Positions 25,981 to 35,715 of a stretch of 39,425 bases of DNA are shown here, one piece after another. A program made the position numbers and the translations under genes. Position 1 is the stretch's first letter; every line of letters begins with the position of its first letter. The notes beneath the pieces are model-generated. The model was not told the DNA's origin. It saw nothing but the letters and a program-made list of their open reading frames with translations, and did no database searches. Origin of the DNA: Paenibacillus senegalensis JC66 (GTDB taxonomy: Bacteria; Bacillota; Bacilli; Paenibacillales; NBRC-103111); NCBI RefSeq assembly GCF_000285515.1, contig NZ_HE610963.1, positions 36,953 to 76,377 on the forward strand, given 5' to 3'.

Positions 25981-27039
25981 ATGGAGATTGGGATAAGCAC
26001 CTTTGTGGAGACGACACCGGATGTCCACACCGGTGAAGTGATTAGTCATGCGCAGCGCTTGCGCGAGGTGGTGGAAGAGATTGTTCTGGCCGATCAAGTG
26101 GGCCTTGACGTATTTGGGGTTGGAGAGCACCATCGTGAGGATTATGCGGCGTCTTCGCCTGCAGTCGTGCTTGCCGCCGCGGCGCCTCAAACCAAGAAAA
26201 TCCGATTAACCAGTGCGGTTACGGTACTTTCATCGGATGATCCGGTGCGGGTGTTTCAGGATTTCGCTACGCTGGACGGGATCTCGAATGGCCGCGCAGA
26301 GATAATGGCTGGCCGGGGGTCTTTTATCGAGTCATTTCCGCTATTCGGTTATGATCTGAAAGATTATGATGAGCTTTTTGAAGAAAAGCTGGAGCTGCTC
26401 CTGAAGCTCCGTGAATCGGAGAAGATCACTTGGCAAGGCGGCCACCGTCCGGCTATTCACAACCGCGGAGTGTATCCGCGTCCTGTGCAAAATCCGCTTC
26501 CTGTATGGATAGGCAGCGGCGGAAATCCCGAATCCGTTGTACGCGCCGGCTTGCTCGGCCTGCCTTTGGTTCTGGCCATCATCGGGGGCAGCCCTTTGCA
26601 ATTTGCGCCGCTCGTGCAGCTGTATAAGAAAGCGGCCGCTCAAGCCGGGCATGATCCCTCCAAGCTGCCCGTAGCGTCCCATTCGCACGGATTTCTGGCG
26701 GAGTCTACGGAAGCAGCGGCCGACCTGTTCTTCCCCTCCACTCAACAAGTGATGAATGTGATCGGGAGGGAACGGGGCTGGCCCCACTATGACCGCTCCA
26801 GCTTTGATGCGGCCCGAAGCTTAAAGGGGGCCCTCTATGTTGGGGATCCCGATACAGTTGCGGAGAAGATTATTATGCTTCGCAAAGAAGTAGGCATTAC
26901 CCGGTTTATGCTCCATGTCCCGCTGGGCACGATGCCTCACCAGCATGTGATGCGGGCCATTGAACTGCTAGGGACAGAGGTTGCCCCGCGCGTCCGGGAG
27001 GAAATTGCCCGTTGGGAGCAGGCTGGCGGACAAGAATAA
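25981..27039 (+). CDS. Luciferase-like (LLM class) flavin-dependent oxidoreductase
   Basis: A 352-residue TIM-barrel monooxygenase-like protein. Family marks include [10 protein letters not shown] near the start, the [20 protein letters not shown] helix, [49 protein letters not shown] and [17 protein letters not shown]. Such proteins use FMN or F420; in Firmicutes FMN is expected. The substrate is unknown. ATG at 25981 is chosen because GGAGG (25970-25974) lies 6 bases before it; the ATG at 25975 directly abuts GGAGG and cannot use it. The gene stands alone, with a terminator at 27114. Confidence 0.92.
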   Translation: MEIGISTFVETTPDVHTGEVISHAQRLREVVEEIVLADQVGLDVFGVGEHHREDYAASSPAVVLAAAAPQTKKIRLTSAVTVLSSDDPVRVFQDFATLDGISNGRAEIMAGRGSFIESFPLFGYDLKDYDELFEEKLELLLKLRESEKITWQGGHRPAIHNRGVYPRPVQNPLPVWIGSGGNPESVVRAGLLGLPLVLAIIGGSPLQFAPLVQLYKKAAAQAGHDPSKLPVASHSHGFLAESTEAAADLFFPSTQQVMNVIGRERGWPHYDRSSFDAARSLKGALYVGDPDTVAEKIIMLRKEVGITRFMLHVPLGTMPHQHVMRAIELLGTEVAPRVREEIARWEQAGGQE

Positions 27040-27113
27040 GCGGCTTTAGGCCAACGGCTCCGAGCCTTAAGCGCACTCCGGCTGTAATCAAGATCAATGG
27101 TGTAGAAACGGCT

Positions 27114-27155
27114 AAAGCTCACTTGCCTTGTAATGGGCCAAGTGAGCTTTCATTT
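27114..27155 (+). terminator. Terminator of the flavin oxidoreductase gene
   Basis: A 12-bp perfect stem (AAAGCTCACTTG and CAAGTGAGCTTT) with a 13-base loop, followed by CATTTT. It could also work on the minus strand, since the arm begins with AAA. The remaining gap up to 27364 holds no gene. Confidence 0.8.
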
Positions 27156-27364
27156 TGCCGGGTATGGGTCTAATCAGGAAAACGTTACTCCTGTATTGCT
27201 GTTGGTAAGTGCGTGTTCAAGTTGAAGCCCGTGGTGGTTTCGGTTTCAGCGATAGCTAGAATAGGGCTTTTGATAGTACGGTAACATTTAGTGTGACTAA
27301 GAATTACTAAGTATCACCAAGCATTGCCGGGGTGTTCCGATGTTATATCAAATAGATACCAGCT

Positions 27365-28282
27365 CTAGGGAAGGACATTTCCGGCTGCACGGTAAATAGT
27401 GTACCACTCTTCTCGAGTTAATGTAATTTCACTGGCCTTGCAGCAATCTTTCAACCGCTCGATATTCATAGTGCCCGTGACAGGCTGCATACGGGCAGGA
27501 TGACGCAGCAGCCAGGCGATAGCAATGGTTGTGCTGCTTACCCCATATTTCTCTGCGATTTCGTCAATATGCTTATTTAATTCAGGGAACTTTTCACTGC
27601 CAAGGAATACCCCTTCAAAAAAACCATATTGGAAAGGGGACCAGGGCTGGATTGTGATGTCATGCAAACGGCAGTAGTCCAGAACGCTTCCATCCCGGTT
27701 AATCGCAGATTCATTGGTCATATTGACATTAATTCCACTTGAGATCATGCCGGAGTGAGCAATGCTCAGCTGCAGCTGGTTGGCTGCAATCGGCTGTCTG
27801 ACGAATTTTTTGAGCAGCTCGATCTGCATCGGATTCTGATTGGAAACGCCGAAGTGCTTAACCTTTCCTGTGCTTTCTAGAAGGTCGAACGCCTCCGCTA
27901 CTTCCTCAGGCTCCACTAGAGCATCAGGCCGATGCAGCAGCAGCACGTCCAGATAGTCGGTCTGCAGCCGTTTTAGAATACCGTCTACCGATTGCAGAAT
28001 ATGCTCTTTGGAAAAATCAAACATTCCTTTGCGTATACCGCATTTAGACTGGAGAATCATTCTCTCGCGAACATCATCGTTCATTCCAATTGCCTTCGAG
28101 AAAATTTCCTCGCAAGTCCCGCCCCCATAAATATCCGCATGGTCAAAAAAGTAGGCTCCGGCTTCAATGGATTCGTTAATAAAACGATTGGCCTCATCAA
28201 GACTCAGTGATTTGATCCGCATGCAGCCAACTGCAATTACGGGTACTTGCAGTGTACTGCTTCCAAGTGGAATGGTTCTCAT
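27365..28282 (-). CDS. Aldo/keto reductase, YdhF type
   Basis: A 305-residue NADPH-dependent reductase of the aldo/keto reductase family. The active site residues are visible: D and Y in DHADIYGGG, K in LQSKCGIRKG, H in VLLLHRPDALV. TGKVKHFGVSNQNPMQIELL and the C-terminal nucleotide-binding VTGTMNIERLKDCCKA fit. The closest likeness is to the E. coli YdhF group of uncharacterised reductases. AGGAGG lies 8 bases upstream of the ATG. It is divergent to the pentapeptide-repeat gene, with 245 bases between. Confidence 0.92.
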   Translation of the reverse strand: MRTIPLGSSTLQVPVIAVGCMRIKSLSLDEANRFINESIEAGAYFFDHADIYGGGTCEEIFSKAIGMNDDVRERMILQSKCGIRKGMFDFSKEHILQSVDGILKRLQTDYLDVLLLHRPDALVEPEEVAEAFDLLESTGKVKHFGVSNQNPMQIELLKKFVRQPIAANQLQLSIAHSGMISSGINVNMTNESAINRDGSVLDYCRLHDITIQPWSPFQYGFFEGVFLGSEKFPELNKHIDEIAEKYGVSSTTIAIAWLLRHPARMQPVTGTMNIERLKDCCKASEITLTREEWYTIYRAAGNVLP

Positions 28283-28527
28283 TGGACAGCCTCCTTAACA
28301 TGCTCGCTTCATTTAGTAGATGGATTACAGCATAGTCTTCCTTGTTATTGTGACAGATCAGGCCTATATGATACAAGAAGCTTGTCAGACTTTGCAGCGG
28401 GAGCTTTCTTTTTTTATCAGCTGGCAAGGTATAATAGAGTGAGTGAGGCTATTGCTATTTTCAGGTGCCGGAGAAGAATGAGTAAGCCAGCACCATGATG
28501 TTAGCGACAGACGGGAAGGAGTGCTCC

Positions 28528-29406
28528 ATGGTAGAAAAAGGAAATACAGCCCGGCTTGATCGTAATCATTTGAGAGCGGACTGTGAGAGCTGTTTCGGCT
28601 TGTGCTGTGTCGCCCTGCCATTCTCTAAATCGGTTGATTTTGCCATGGACAAGCTAGCAGGACAGCCATGTACTCACCTCCAAAGGGATAACCGCTGCGA
28701 TATTCATAGCGAATTAAGGGACAAAGGCTTTCGCGGCTGTACCGTATATGATTGTTTTGGCGCAGGACAGAGGGTGTCCCAAAGCACTTACCAGGGAAGA
28801 GACTGGCGCAGCCACCCGGAAACTGCTAAACAAATGTATGAGGTATTTCCTGTCATGTGGCAGCTGCACGAGCTGCTGTGGTACCTGACTGAAGCGCTGA
28901 CCCATCCTGCAGCTGTATCCTTGCGTGGTCCGCTTACGGAGGCCCTGCAGCAAACGGAGCAATTATGCAGGGGGCTGCCGGCTGATTTGCTGCGAATAGA
29001 CATCGCTCAGCATCGGGCCAAAGTGAATGAATGGCTGTTGGAAACAAGCGAGCTCGTAAGAAAGACGGCTCGTGAGGCTAGAGCGGCCGAGCAGCGAAAG
29101 CCTTTCCGTTCAAAACAAAATAGCCGTTACCGCATCGGGAGAGGGGCGGACCTGGCAGGGGCCCGATTGAGCAAAGCCGATTTGCGCGGGGCCAATCTGC
29201 GCGGGGCTTTCCTGATTGCTGCCGATTTGCGGGAGGCCGATTTGCGCGGCGCTGATTTGATAGGAGCTGATCTGCGGGATGCTGATTTAAGGTGCGCCGA
29301 TTTACGCGGCAGCCTATTCCTTACTGCGGCACAGCTGAGCTCAGCCAAAGGGGATAGCAGCACGAAGCTGCCAGCTGCTCTGCCAAGGCCCCAGCATTGG
29401 GGCTAG
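28528..29406 (+). CDS. Pentapeptide-repeat protein with N-terminal cysteine cluster
   Basis: A 292-residue two-part protein. The N-terminal ~75 residues hold a cysteine cluster, [18 protein letters not shown] and [12 protein letters not shown], suggestive of a bound metal (compare the C-x2-C-x2-CC motif of YkgJ-type zinc/iron-chelating domains). A helical middle (about 80-210) follows. Residues ~212-275 form pentapeptide repeats of A(D/N)LRG type ([20 protein letters not shown] and on), about twelve units, which build a right-handed quadrilateral helix. Some pentapeptide proteins mimic DNA and protect gyrase; here there is no evidence for that. ATG at 28528 follows GGAAGGAG (28514-28521) by 6 bases; the in-frame start at 28495 is rejected. 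Confidence 0.85.
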   Translation: MVEKGNTARLDRNHLRADCESCFGLCCVALPFSKSVDFAMDKLAGQPCTHLQRDNRCDIHSELRDKGFRGCTVYDCFGAGQRVSQSTYQGRDWRSHPETAKQMYEVFPVMWQLHELLWYLTEALTHPAAVSLRGPLTEALQQTEQLCRGLPADLLRIDIAQHRAKVNEWLLETSELVRKTAREARAAEQRKPFRSKQNSRYRIGRGADLAGARLSKADLRGANLRGAFLIAADLREADLRGADLIGADLRDADLRCADLRGSLFLTAAQLSSAKGDSSTKLPAALPRPQHWG

Positions 29407-29431
29407 CGCAAAGCAAGATAGCGCTAGCCCC
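29399..29431 (+). terminator. Strong inverted repeat over the stop codon of the pentapeptide-repeat gene
   Basis: GGGGCTAGCGC (29399-29409) and GCGCTAGCCCC (29421-29431) form a perfect 11-bp stem; the TAG stop lies inside the first arm. The usual T-run is missing (GTTAGC follows), so it may be an RNA-stabilising hairpin or a weak terminator. Confidence 0.5.
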
Positions 29432-29575
29432 GTTAGCATCCCCGCGCCACGGATTGGTTAAGGCCAGCTTGCGGGCTGCCTACCGTTTCCCTAAGGCAGT
29501 CGGGAAGCCTGGCAGCTCCTGCTTATCCGCCCAAGCTCAAGCTCCTTTTTAGCTTCAGCGGCTGCAGCTGGTTAA

Positions 29576-30823
29576 TTACTGCTTAGCTTTTTGCTCGAAG
29601 CTGCGGAGGATTTCGACAATCGTCTTGACAGCGAGCTCCATTGCGTCTACCGATACATATTCATACCGACCATGGTAGTTTTCTCCGCCTGTGAAAATAT
29701 TCGGAGTAGGAAGCCCCATATAGGATAACTGAGACCCGTCTGTACCTCCGCGTATTGGCTGCACGATCGGGCGAATGCCGAGGGATTCCATCGCTTCATA
29801 AGCAATCTCGACGATTTCCTTGACGGGCTCAATTTTTTCCCTCATGTTGTAATACTGGTCATTCATTTGAAGCTCGAAGCGGCCATCACCATATTTCTTG
29901 TTTAATTCCTCTGTCAACCGGACGAGGGTTTCTTTGCGTGCACCGAATTGCTCTTTATCAAAATCGCGAATAATGTACTTCAGCTCACAATGCTCTACTC
30001 CTCCGGTAAAAGAGAGCAAATGGTAGAAGCCTTCATAGCCGTCGGTATACTCGGGAGCCTCGTCTGCCGGGAGGCTCTGATGGAATTCCATAGCCAGCTT
30101 GGCTGCATGAATCATCTTATTCTTCGCGGTTCCGGGGTGAACATTCTTGCCTTTAACTGTTACTGTTGCCCCTGCGGCGTTGAAGCTTTCATACTGGAGC
30201 TCGCCGAGCGGCCCTCCGTCGAGAGTATAAGCAAAGTCGGCATGAAACGCTTTAACATTAAAGCGGTGAGGGCCCCTGCCGATTTCCTCATCCGGAGTGA
30301 AAGCTATCCGGACCTTGCCATGGGGAATTTCCGGATGGCGGATAAGATAATGCATAGCGGTCATAATTTCGGCTATTCCGGCTTTGTCGTCGGCTCCAAG
30401 CAGTGTAGTTCCGTCAGTTGTGATTAAGGTTTGCCCTATGTAACGGGAGAGTTCGGGGAAGTCCTTTGGTGAAAGCACAATATTAAGATTTTCATTCAAT
30501 ACGATATCGCTACCATCGTACTGCTCGACCACCTGAGGATTTACACCTGCTCCGGTAAAATCCGTAGCCGTATCCAGATGAGCCAGGAAGCCGATTGTCG
30601 GCAATTCCTGCTTGGCTGTATTCGCCGGCAAGGTTGCCATTACATACCCATTCTCATCTACCGTCACTTCCTCCATGCCGATATTAATGAGCTCGTCGAC
30701 CAGCATGCGGGCCAATGTCCACTGGCCTGGGGTCGTCGGGCAAGTCTCACTGCTGCTGTCTGATTGAGTATCCACCTGAGCATACCGGATAAAACGGTCA
30801 ATCAGCTCTTGTTTTAGGCTCAT
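29576..30823 (-). CDS. pepT: Peptidase T (tripeptide aminopeptidase)
   Basis: PepT removes the N-terminal residue of tripeptides in the cytosol. The 415-residue protein has the M20B landmarks: [13 protein letters not shown] at the start, zinc ligands in [39 protein letters not shown] and [11 protein letters not shown], and [19 protein letters not shown] near the end. ATG at 30823 is chosen, with CGGAGG about 10 bases upstream; the in-frame start at 30856 would add a lysine/arginine-rich stretch and has no binding site. It is divergent to the isomerase gene at 31048. Confidence 0.95.
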   Translation of the reverse strand: MSLKQELIDRFIRYAQVDTQSDSSSETCPTTPGQWTLARMLVDELINIGMEEVTVDENGYVMATLPANTAKQELPTIGFLAHLDTATDFTGAGVNPQVVEQYDGSDIVLNENLNIVLSPKDFPELSRYIGQTLITTDGTTLLGADDKAGIAEIMTAMHYLIRHPEIPHGKVRIAFTPDEEIGRGPHRFNVKAFHADFAYTLDGGPLGELQYESFNAAGATVTVKGKNVHPGTAKNKMIHAAKLAMEFHQSLPADEAPEYTDGYEGFYHLLSFTGGVEHCELKYIIRDFDKEQFGARKETLVRLTEELNKKYGDGRFELQMNDQYYNMREKIEPVKEIVEIAYEAMESLGIRPIVQPIRGGTDGSQLSYMGLPTPNIFTGGENYHGRYEYVSVDAMELAVKTIVEILRSFEQKAKQ

Positions 30824-31047
30824 GGTTTTTTTCCTCCGCTTCCGTTTTAGTTGCATAATTATCTTTTGATCTTAACATCATTCCCCAAAACAAAAAAGAA
30901 CCCTCTGCCGGCCATAGCAATAAAAGCAGGGAAACACTGCGCTGATTGATCAAGAACTTTCCGTTAAGGGCAGGGAATGGGGGGCGTGGCAGCGAATAAC
31001 TTTTCGGTGAGGAGGGTGTAAACTCAACTTTACAGGAGGTTTCGTGG

Positions 31048-31869
31048 ATGAAATTATCGTTTACCACTTTAGGCTGTCCGGATTGGGATCTTGAAACGAT
31101 TGTTACGAATGCTAAAGCTTATGGCTATGATGGGGTGGATTTCAGAGGCTTGCAGGGGGAAATGGAAATTTATAACCTGCCTGAATTCAGCTCCAGACTG
31201 GAAGAAACGAAGCAGCAGCTGCGCGAGGCCGGTTTAGAGATCACCTGCTTTTCCAGCTCGGTCAAGCTTTTTAATGTAGAGGGCCACGCTGCGAATTTGG
31301 AGGAAATCACCCGGTATGCCAAGCTCTGCGAGCAATTTGGCACTCGCTATATTCGTGTGTTTGGCGGTAGAATTGGGGAGACCGACCGGCAGGAGGCTGC
31401 CCGTTCCATGGCGCAGCATCTTCAGGATTTAAGCCGGATTGCCAAAGCCCATGGTGTGACTTTATTGCTGGAGACACATGATGATTGGCTCAGTCATGAA
31501 GATGTCAGCCTGCTGCTTGATCTGGCCGGGAACGCGTCCATTGATGTGTTGTGGGACGTTCATCATCCTTACCGGATGCTCTCGGAGCAGCCTGAAGAAA
31601 CTTGGAAAGCATTAGGCAGCCGGATCAAATATACGCACTGGAAGGATTCCCTGCCGACCGGGGAGCAGGCTTCTGATTTTCGCTATTGCTTGACTGGGGA
31701 AGGGGACATTCCATTAAAGGAAATCTACCGGATCCTTGAACAGGGCGGGTATGACGGTTGGTTTACATTTGAATGGGAGAAAAAATGGCACCCGGATATT
31801 CATGAGCCTGAAGTTTCGCTTCCTCAATATGTCGAGTATATGCGCAAGCTGGAGCAGGGGTTGGGGTAA
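31048..31869 (+). CDS. Sugar phosphate isomerase/epimerase-like TIM barrel protein
   Basis: A 273-residue AP-endonuclease-2-like TIM barrel. Likely metal ligands are E in TLLLETHDDW, D and H in VLWDVHHPY, H in IKYTHWKDS and E in WFTFEWEKKW. The family covers sugar isomerases and epimerases, inosose dehydratases and hydroxypyruvate isomerases; the substrate cannot be read from sequence. ACAGGAGGTTTCGTGG provides a strong binding site before the ATG at 31048. It stands alone; the DNA after it (31870-32264) is repeat-rich with no gene. Confidence 0.9.
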   Translation: MKLSFTTLGCPDWDLETIVTNAKAYGYDGVDFRGLQGEMEIYNLPEFSSRLEETKQQLREAGLEITCFSSSVKLFNVEGHAANLEEITRYAKLCEQFGTRYIRVFGGRIGETDRQEAARSMAQHLQDLSRIAKAHGVTLLLETHDDWLSHEDVSLLLDLAGNASIDVLWDVHHPYRMLSEQPEETWKALGSRIKYTHWKDSLPTGEQASDFRYCLTGEGDIPLKEIYRILEQGGYDGWFTFEWEKKWHPDIHEPEVSLPQYVEYMRKLEQGLG

Positions 31870-31960
31870 GCTCTTTTCTTTCGGCTGGCGTGATGAAGAA
31901 CCTGAAAAGCTTGGGGGGACTAATGCGGGATTGCTGAATAGCAGAATAGCAAAATAGCAA

Positions 31961-32138
31961 AATAGCAAAAAAAGCCAAACAGCTGAACCGGCTTAATTGC
32001 AGGGCAGTTGAATAGCATAGTAGCCGAACGGCAGAACAGCTAAGAATAGAGCTTAATGGCCGAACGGCAGAATAGCAAAAAAGCCAAACAGCTGAAATGG
32101 ATTAATTGCAGGACAGTCGAATAGCTTAGTAGCCGAAC
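31961..32138 (+). repeat. Two ~68-base direct repeats in A-rich degenerate DNA
   Basis: Copies at 31961-32029 and 32071-32138 share AATAGCAAAAAAGCCAAACA, TTAATTGCAGG and TAGCCGAAC, at about 87% identity and 110 bases apart. Shorter AATAGC-type units fill 31930-32170. No gene is seen in 31870-32264. Confidence 0.7.
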
Positions 32139-32264
32139 ATCTATACAGCTGTATAGCAAAACAATCGAATAGCCAAACTAGCGTTCGAGTAGCGGTGTGC
32201 AAGGGAGACGGGTTCGCCTGGCGCTTCAAAGATAGGCAGTATAAAAGCATGCCAATTTTGAGCG

Positions 32265-32697
32265 TCAGGCGTCGGTCTCCCGGGACGCTGCCGAATCCCG
32301 CTGAATGCAGTACAGTACATGCTTGCGCAAAGGACTGCCGGGCTCGAGACGGGGATGGTCAAAGTAATCAACGAATTGCATGCCTATTTTCCTCATCACG
32401 TTTTGGGAGGGCTCGTTGATGGTTGCTGTAAAGCTGTACACCTCTTTAAACTTCAAATCACTAAACCCGTAGGCCAGGCATGCCTTAGCTCCCTCCGTAG
32501 CAAACCCTCGGCCCCAAGCCGCTTGTGTCCAGCTCGGACTGAATAGCAGAATAGAACTGCTCGGTTTCACTTGCTGATAACGTTTTGGGGAAGTAGCGCA
32601 TAACAACAGGATCGGCATTCATCGCTATGAAAGGCTCTAAATCCGATGTCCTCCGCCACAGTCTAAGCCGGAGTCTAGGCGTTTCCAATATAATCAC
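32265..32697 (-). pseudogene. GNAT acetyltransferase gene with internal deletion and frameshift
   Basis: The first frame (from GTG 32697) reads as a RimJ/RimL-type N-terminus: ETPRLRLRLWRRTSDLEPFI and DPVVMRYFPKTLS. A different frame (to 32265) supplies the C-terminal half with the CoA-binding part WGRGFATEGAKACLAYGF and the end MRKIGMQFVDYFDHPRLEPG. The two join near 32520, with about 50 residues of the family missing between FYSAIQSE and AWGRGF. The gene therefore lost roughly 150 bases and its frame. It is not expected to make a working enzyme. The upstream stretch 32698-32930 holds a ~33-base degenerate repeat with CCAAACAAACAATCACYAGA. Confidence 0.75.
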
Positions 32698-32934
32698 TAG
32701 ATTTCATTCCTTTCTTCCAAACAAACAATCACCAGATTTGCTCTCTCCTCCAAACAAACAATCACTAGACCTCACCCTCTCTACCTTACAAAGGATTTGC
32801 AGGCAAACAGATGACAGCTCAACCCAATAAGTTCCACTCCATAAGTATTCCCTGACAGGAGCTGGTGTGTATGCACTCCCTGCATCTTGTGGTCGGGATA
32901 GTGAGCTGCAAATCAGCTTTTCCTAAAGGGCCAA

Positions 32935-33627
32935 TTATAAATAAAACAGCCAGGCCACAAAAGGGCCAAGAAAGGACCCGATGACGGCACTAACCGTCAT
33001 CGCGACGGAGCTGACAGAAACTGTCTCCTGCGAATACTCGGTTGCTTTGGCTGTTCCGATAGCATGAGAGGCTGTACCGAAGCCAATTCCGCGACCCACC
33101 GCTGAATCAATGCGGAGCCAGCGCAGCAGGTAGGGCCCAAGAATGACTCCGCTGAAGCCGGCAATCATTACAAATACAGCAGCTAAAGACGGAATGCTGT
33201 TCAGCTCCATGGCAATTTGCATAGCCACCGGAGTCGTGATCGATTTGGGCAGCAGAGCATACACCAGCTCCTGCGAAAAGCCGAGCAAACGGGCAAATCC
33301 AACCCCGCTGACCATTCCGGTGACGGCACCTATGGTTATTCCAGCGAGCAGGGCCCGCCAGTTTTTCTTCAACAGCTCCCAATGCTTGTATAAAGGGTAG
33401 GCCAGCGAGACGACAGAAGGCCCCAAGAAAAAATGAATCCACTTGGCGCCGATCATATACGTTTCATAGGGAATACGCAGTATTAACAACGACGCGATTA
33501 TAACACAAGTGGATGTAACAGCCGGCATTAGGAAGGGCAGCGGAAAACGGACATAAACCTGAATCATGGCTCCGTACAGCAATATCGATAGCATAACGAC
33601 TAGGACAGTCAAAATAAAAGTACTCAT
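32935..33627 (-). CDS. lrgB: LrgB/CidB family membrane protein
   Basis: A 230-residue protein with multiple membrane helices (STFILTVLVVMLSILLYGAM first). The conserved LrgB stretches are present: FFLGPSVVSLAYPLYKHW, LLPKSITTPVAMQIAMELNS, GVILGPYLLRWL and GRGIGFGTASHAIGTAKATE. With LrgA it forms the system that modulates murein hydrolase activity and, in several Firmicutes, transports pyruvate or small acids. ATG at 33627 is chosen: GGAAGGA stands upstream and the longer open frame to 33882 only mirrors lrgA in another frame. It overlaps lrgA by 4 bases. Confidence 0.93.
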   Translation of the reverse strand: MSTFILTVLVVMLSILLYGAMIQVYVRFPLPFLMPAVTSTCVIIASLLILRIPYETYMIGAKWIHFFLGPSVVSLAYPLYKHWELLKKNWRALLAGITIGAVTGMVSGVGFARLLGFSQELVYALLPKSITTPVAMQIAMELNSIPSLAAVFVMIAGFSGVILGPYLLRWLRIDSAVGRGIGFGTASHAIGTAKATEYSQETVSVSSVAMTVSAVIGSFLGPFVAWLFYL

Positions 33628-34004
33628 GATGAAGGATCCTTCCGTTCCGATGTCAGCCGTTTGGCAAGAGACTGGCTGGTTGCGCCGGAGACGGCCATCG
33701 TGATAAGGGTGCTGACGATGATGCATGCGACAAGCAGCATACCCTTGCCCGCAAACGTAGCGCCGAACTGCATGACGCCTACCGTGGCGGGAATAAAGAT
33801 AAACGGCATGAACCGCTGGACGAATGTAGCGCCTGGCGCGATCCAGTGGACCGGAATCCACTTGAGCATTAGCAGCGCCCAAAGAAGCAGCATCCCGATT
33901 ATACTGCCGGGCACGGGCAGGTGCAGGGCTAGACGAAATCCTTCGCCTATATAGAAAAAAGCAACAAGAATTCCGACTTGTAGTGCAAGATGAATAAATT
34001 TCAT
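33624..34004 (-). CDS. lrgA: LrgA/CidA holin-like membrane protein
   Basis: A 126-residue protein with four membrane helices and the CidA/LrgA marks: FFYIGEGFRLALHLPVPGSI followed by IGMLLLWALL, and FMPFIFIPATVGVMQFGATF. Holin-like partner of LrgB. ATG at 34004 is preferred (AGAGG upstream, homology begins there) over an in-frame start at 34088. No LytS/LytR-type sensor pair is next to it, so its usual regulators must lie elsewhere. Confidence 0.92.
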   Translation of the reverse strand: MKFIHLALQVGILVAFFYIGEGFRLALHLPVPGSIIGMLLLWALLMLKWIPVHWIAPGATFVQRFMPFIFIPATVGVMQFGATFAGKGMLLVACIIVSTLITMAVSGATSQSLAKRLTSERKDPSS

Positions 34005-34210
34005 AGGTAGAGCCTCTTCTTGAGTAAGGGGACCCTGTTCACTTCCTGTTTTTAAAAGTTTGCCTATTCTCGTGACGATAGGGTACAACTATCATAAAAC
34101 TGCAGCACAGGGACGTCAACTATTCTAAATTTCCATAAAGAGGCTGTCGATTTATTGTGGAATATCGCCGCTGCTCAGCACGTACTTGTGAGATGGGCTG
34201 CAAGTGCATA

Positions 34211-34280
34211 GCGAGGCGTGCGCAGCGAGGCGTGCGCAGCAAGGCGTGCGGGGCGAGACGTGCGCAGCGAAGCGTGTGCA
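34211..34280 (+). repeat. Five tandem copies of a 14-base unit
   Basis: Exactly five units of consensus GCGAGGCGTGCGCA run head to tail. The period is not a multiple of three, and the surrounding frames are not gene-like, so this is noncoding tandem DNA. Confidence 0.8.
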
Positions 34281-34654
34281 CAGGCGTGCAGTGGGCCACA
34301 AGCAATCTGCAACTAGGGCAACAGGTCATAAGCAAATCTGCAACTAGGTTACAAACGGGCTGCATGAGCTGCATGAAAGCTGCACGGGCTGCAATTAATT
34401 CTGCAAACCAGTAAGCCTGACAATATAACCAGCACATTTTTGCGGCCCAAGTGACGCAAGGCGAGTTACAGTAGCCTGGAGAAACCGCGTTGGTTTGCAG
34501 CCGGGGTTTGAGGGTAGCAAGATTTCCATTACGGATGGAGCGGTAGTCACGCCGAATACCCCATGGCTGGACCGCGGCTTATGAAAGTTGCATTTATGTA
34601 CTTGAAGATACTGCCTTTGTTATACCTGGCGCAGCAGCTCCGACTGGCAACACT

Positions 34655-34738
34655 GATTATACGCCTGCCGGTTGAATACGGGACAGGTAATTGTCCGATT
34701 ATACGCCTGTCGATTTGAAACTGACCAGGTAATTGATC
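34655..34738 (+). repeat. Two tandem copies of a 42-base unit
   Basis: Units 34655-34696 and 34697-34738 both start GATTATACGCCTG and carry CAGGTAATTG near their ends; about 75-80% identical. Confidence 0.7.
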
Positions 34739-35015
34739 GTTGTCTGACCTCGGGGCTGGTTACTTGCTGCCATTCCGTGAGCCGGAGGGACTGGCAATAA
34801 AAAATCCGGGCATAAGCCAGCAAGCCAGCCTGGGAATGCCGGCTCGTGATGAGCTTTGCCTCAACTATTTTTTCGACCAATACTAATAAACGTACGAATT
34901 AGCTTTTTGCTATAAGGAGGAACTGGATATGCCTTAGGACTTTAGGGAGGCTGTCCCAATTATCAAGACAAGGGATAGCTTTTTCTATCATTTAGTTAGT
35001 CAGTAAAAGGGTCAG

Positions 35016-35138
35016 TCAATTGGCATTATCTGGGGCGTCCGTAAGATTTTCGATATTGGTAGAACCGAAGAACAGCAATACGACAACAATAATCAAAATT
35101 AAGGACTCTGAGAACTTGATGCCATCGAACTCACTCAT
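35016..35138 (-). CDS. 40-residue single-pass membrane protein
   Basis: A short frame on the minus strand encodes a 40-residue product with one membrane segment, SLILIIVVVLLFFGS (about 11-25), preceded by an acidic/polar N-terminus (MSEFDGIKFSE) and followed by a polar tail. The layout recalls the very small membrane proteins of spore formers (YjcZ-like), but the glycine-rich YjcZ motif is missing. It starts 25 bases after the end of the 96-residue gene, so the two may form an operon. The binding site (AGTAGGG, 9 bases off) is weak. Confidence 0.5.
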   Translation of the reverse strand: MSEFDGIKFSESLILIIVVVLLFFGSTNIENLTDAPDNAN

Positions 35139-35163
35139 CTAGTTAATCCCTACTTTCCGGCGA

Positions 35164-35454
35164 TTAGCCATTACCTGTCTTAATTCTAAAAGCTTCCACC
35201 ACTTCATCTAGGGTCATGTTACCATTCTTATTCAGAAAATTGACCATGCTCTCAATATTGGAGTTGTTGAGTCCACCAATAGTTTTGAACTGACCTACCA
35301 GAGAAATAACGGTTGACGCGTTTCTATATAATTGAACGGAATCGACTTTAAGCTTGCCTGTTAGAAGCAGGGCGGCCACAACGACCTCCAGTTTTTTGTC
35401 TTTAAGAGGACTGTTTCGTGGTGCACTTTTCTTCTTCTTTCCAAAAGAGGCCAC
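35164..35454 (-). CDS. Small hypothetical protein, 96 residues
   Basis: No family recognised. The N-terminus is strongly basic (FGKKKKSAPRNSPLKDKK), followed by a moderately hydrophobic helix (LEVVVAALLLTGKLKVDSV), a middle with VISLVGQFKTIGGLNN and a C-terminus NMTLDEVVEAFRIKTGNG. The start is GTG at 35454 with GGAGGGG six bases upstream, a convincing site. A gene for a 40-residue membrane peptide follows. The basic head could bind nucleic acid or the membrane face; this is not shown. Confidence 0.65.
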   Translation of the reverse strand: MASFGKKKKSAPRNSPLKDKKLEVVVAALLLTGKLKVDSVQLYRNASTVISLVGQFKTIGGLNNSNIESMVNFLNKNGNMTLDEVVEAFRIKTGNG

Positions 35455-35715
35455 GATTTCCCCTCCAACATACTAATATACGTAACTCCATAATGCTGCA
35501 CAATGGTTCGCTAACGTGGCTGGTAACTGGTGTATTGAGTCGATTAATTTTGGCGGGGTCATCAGCAAACTGACTTCGGAAGCAGTACTGAGTGTGGTTA
35601 TAGTCATTATTATCCATCTTATGCATAATAGATAAAATCGTTACAGGTCAGAGAGTGTAAACTAGAGAGCATTATTAATTTATAGGCTTGTGCTTTGCTC
35701 CGCCGTCTATATAAA

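Larger units (their letters stand above)
34005..35015. other. About 1 kb without a supported gene
   Basis: The stretch holds two tandem repeat arrays (34211-34280 and 34655-34738), TGCA/CTGCA-rich degenerate DNA at 34300-34410, and short protein-like fragments in shifting frames around 34500-34660 (for example SKISITDGAVVTPNTPW and LEDTAFVIPGAAAPTGN) which may be a decayed gene end. None has a start, binding site and continuous frame. Confidence 0.45.

Noticed and set aside
32265-32697. Two separate small genes
   Set aside because: The two frames are the complementary halves of one GNAT enzyme joined at a deletion.
34211-34738. CRISPR array
   Set aside because: Repeats are head to tail without unique spacers, and no cas genes are nearby.
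34620-34880. 86-codon minus-strand frame with a repeated NRQAYN motif
   Set aside because: The repeat comes from the 42-base DNA duplication; the start has no binding site and no family likeness.
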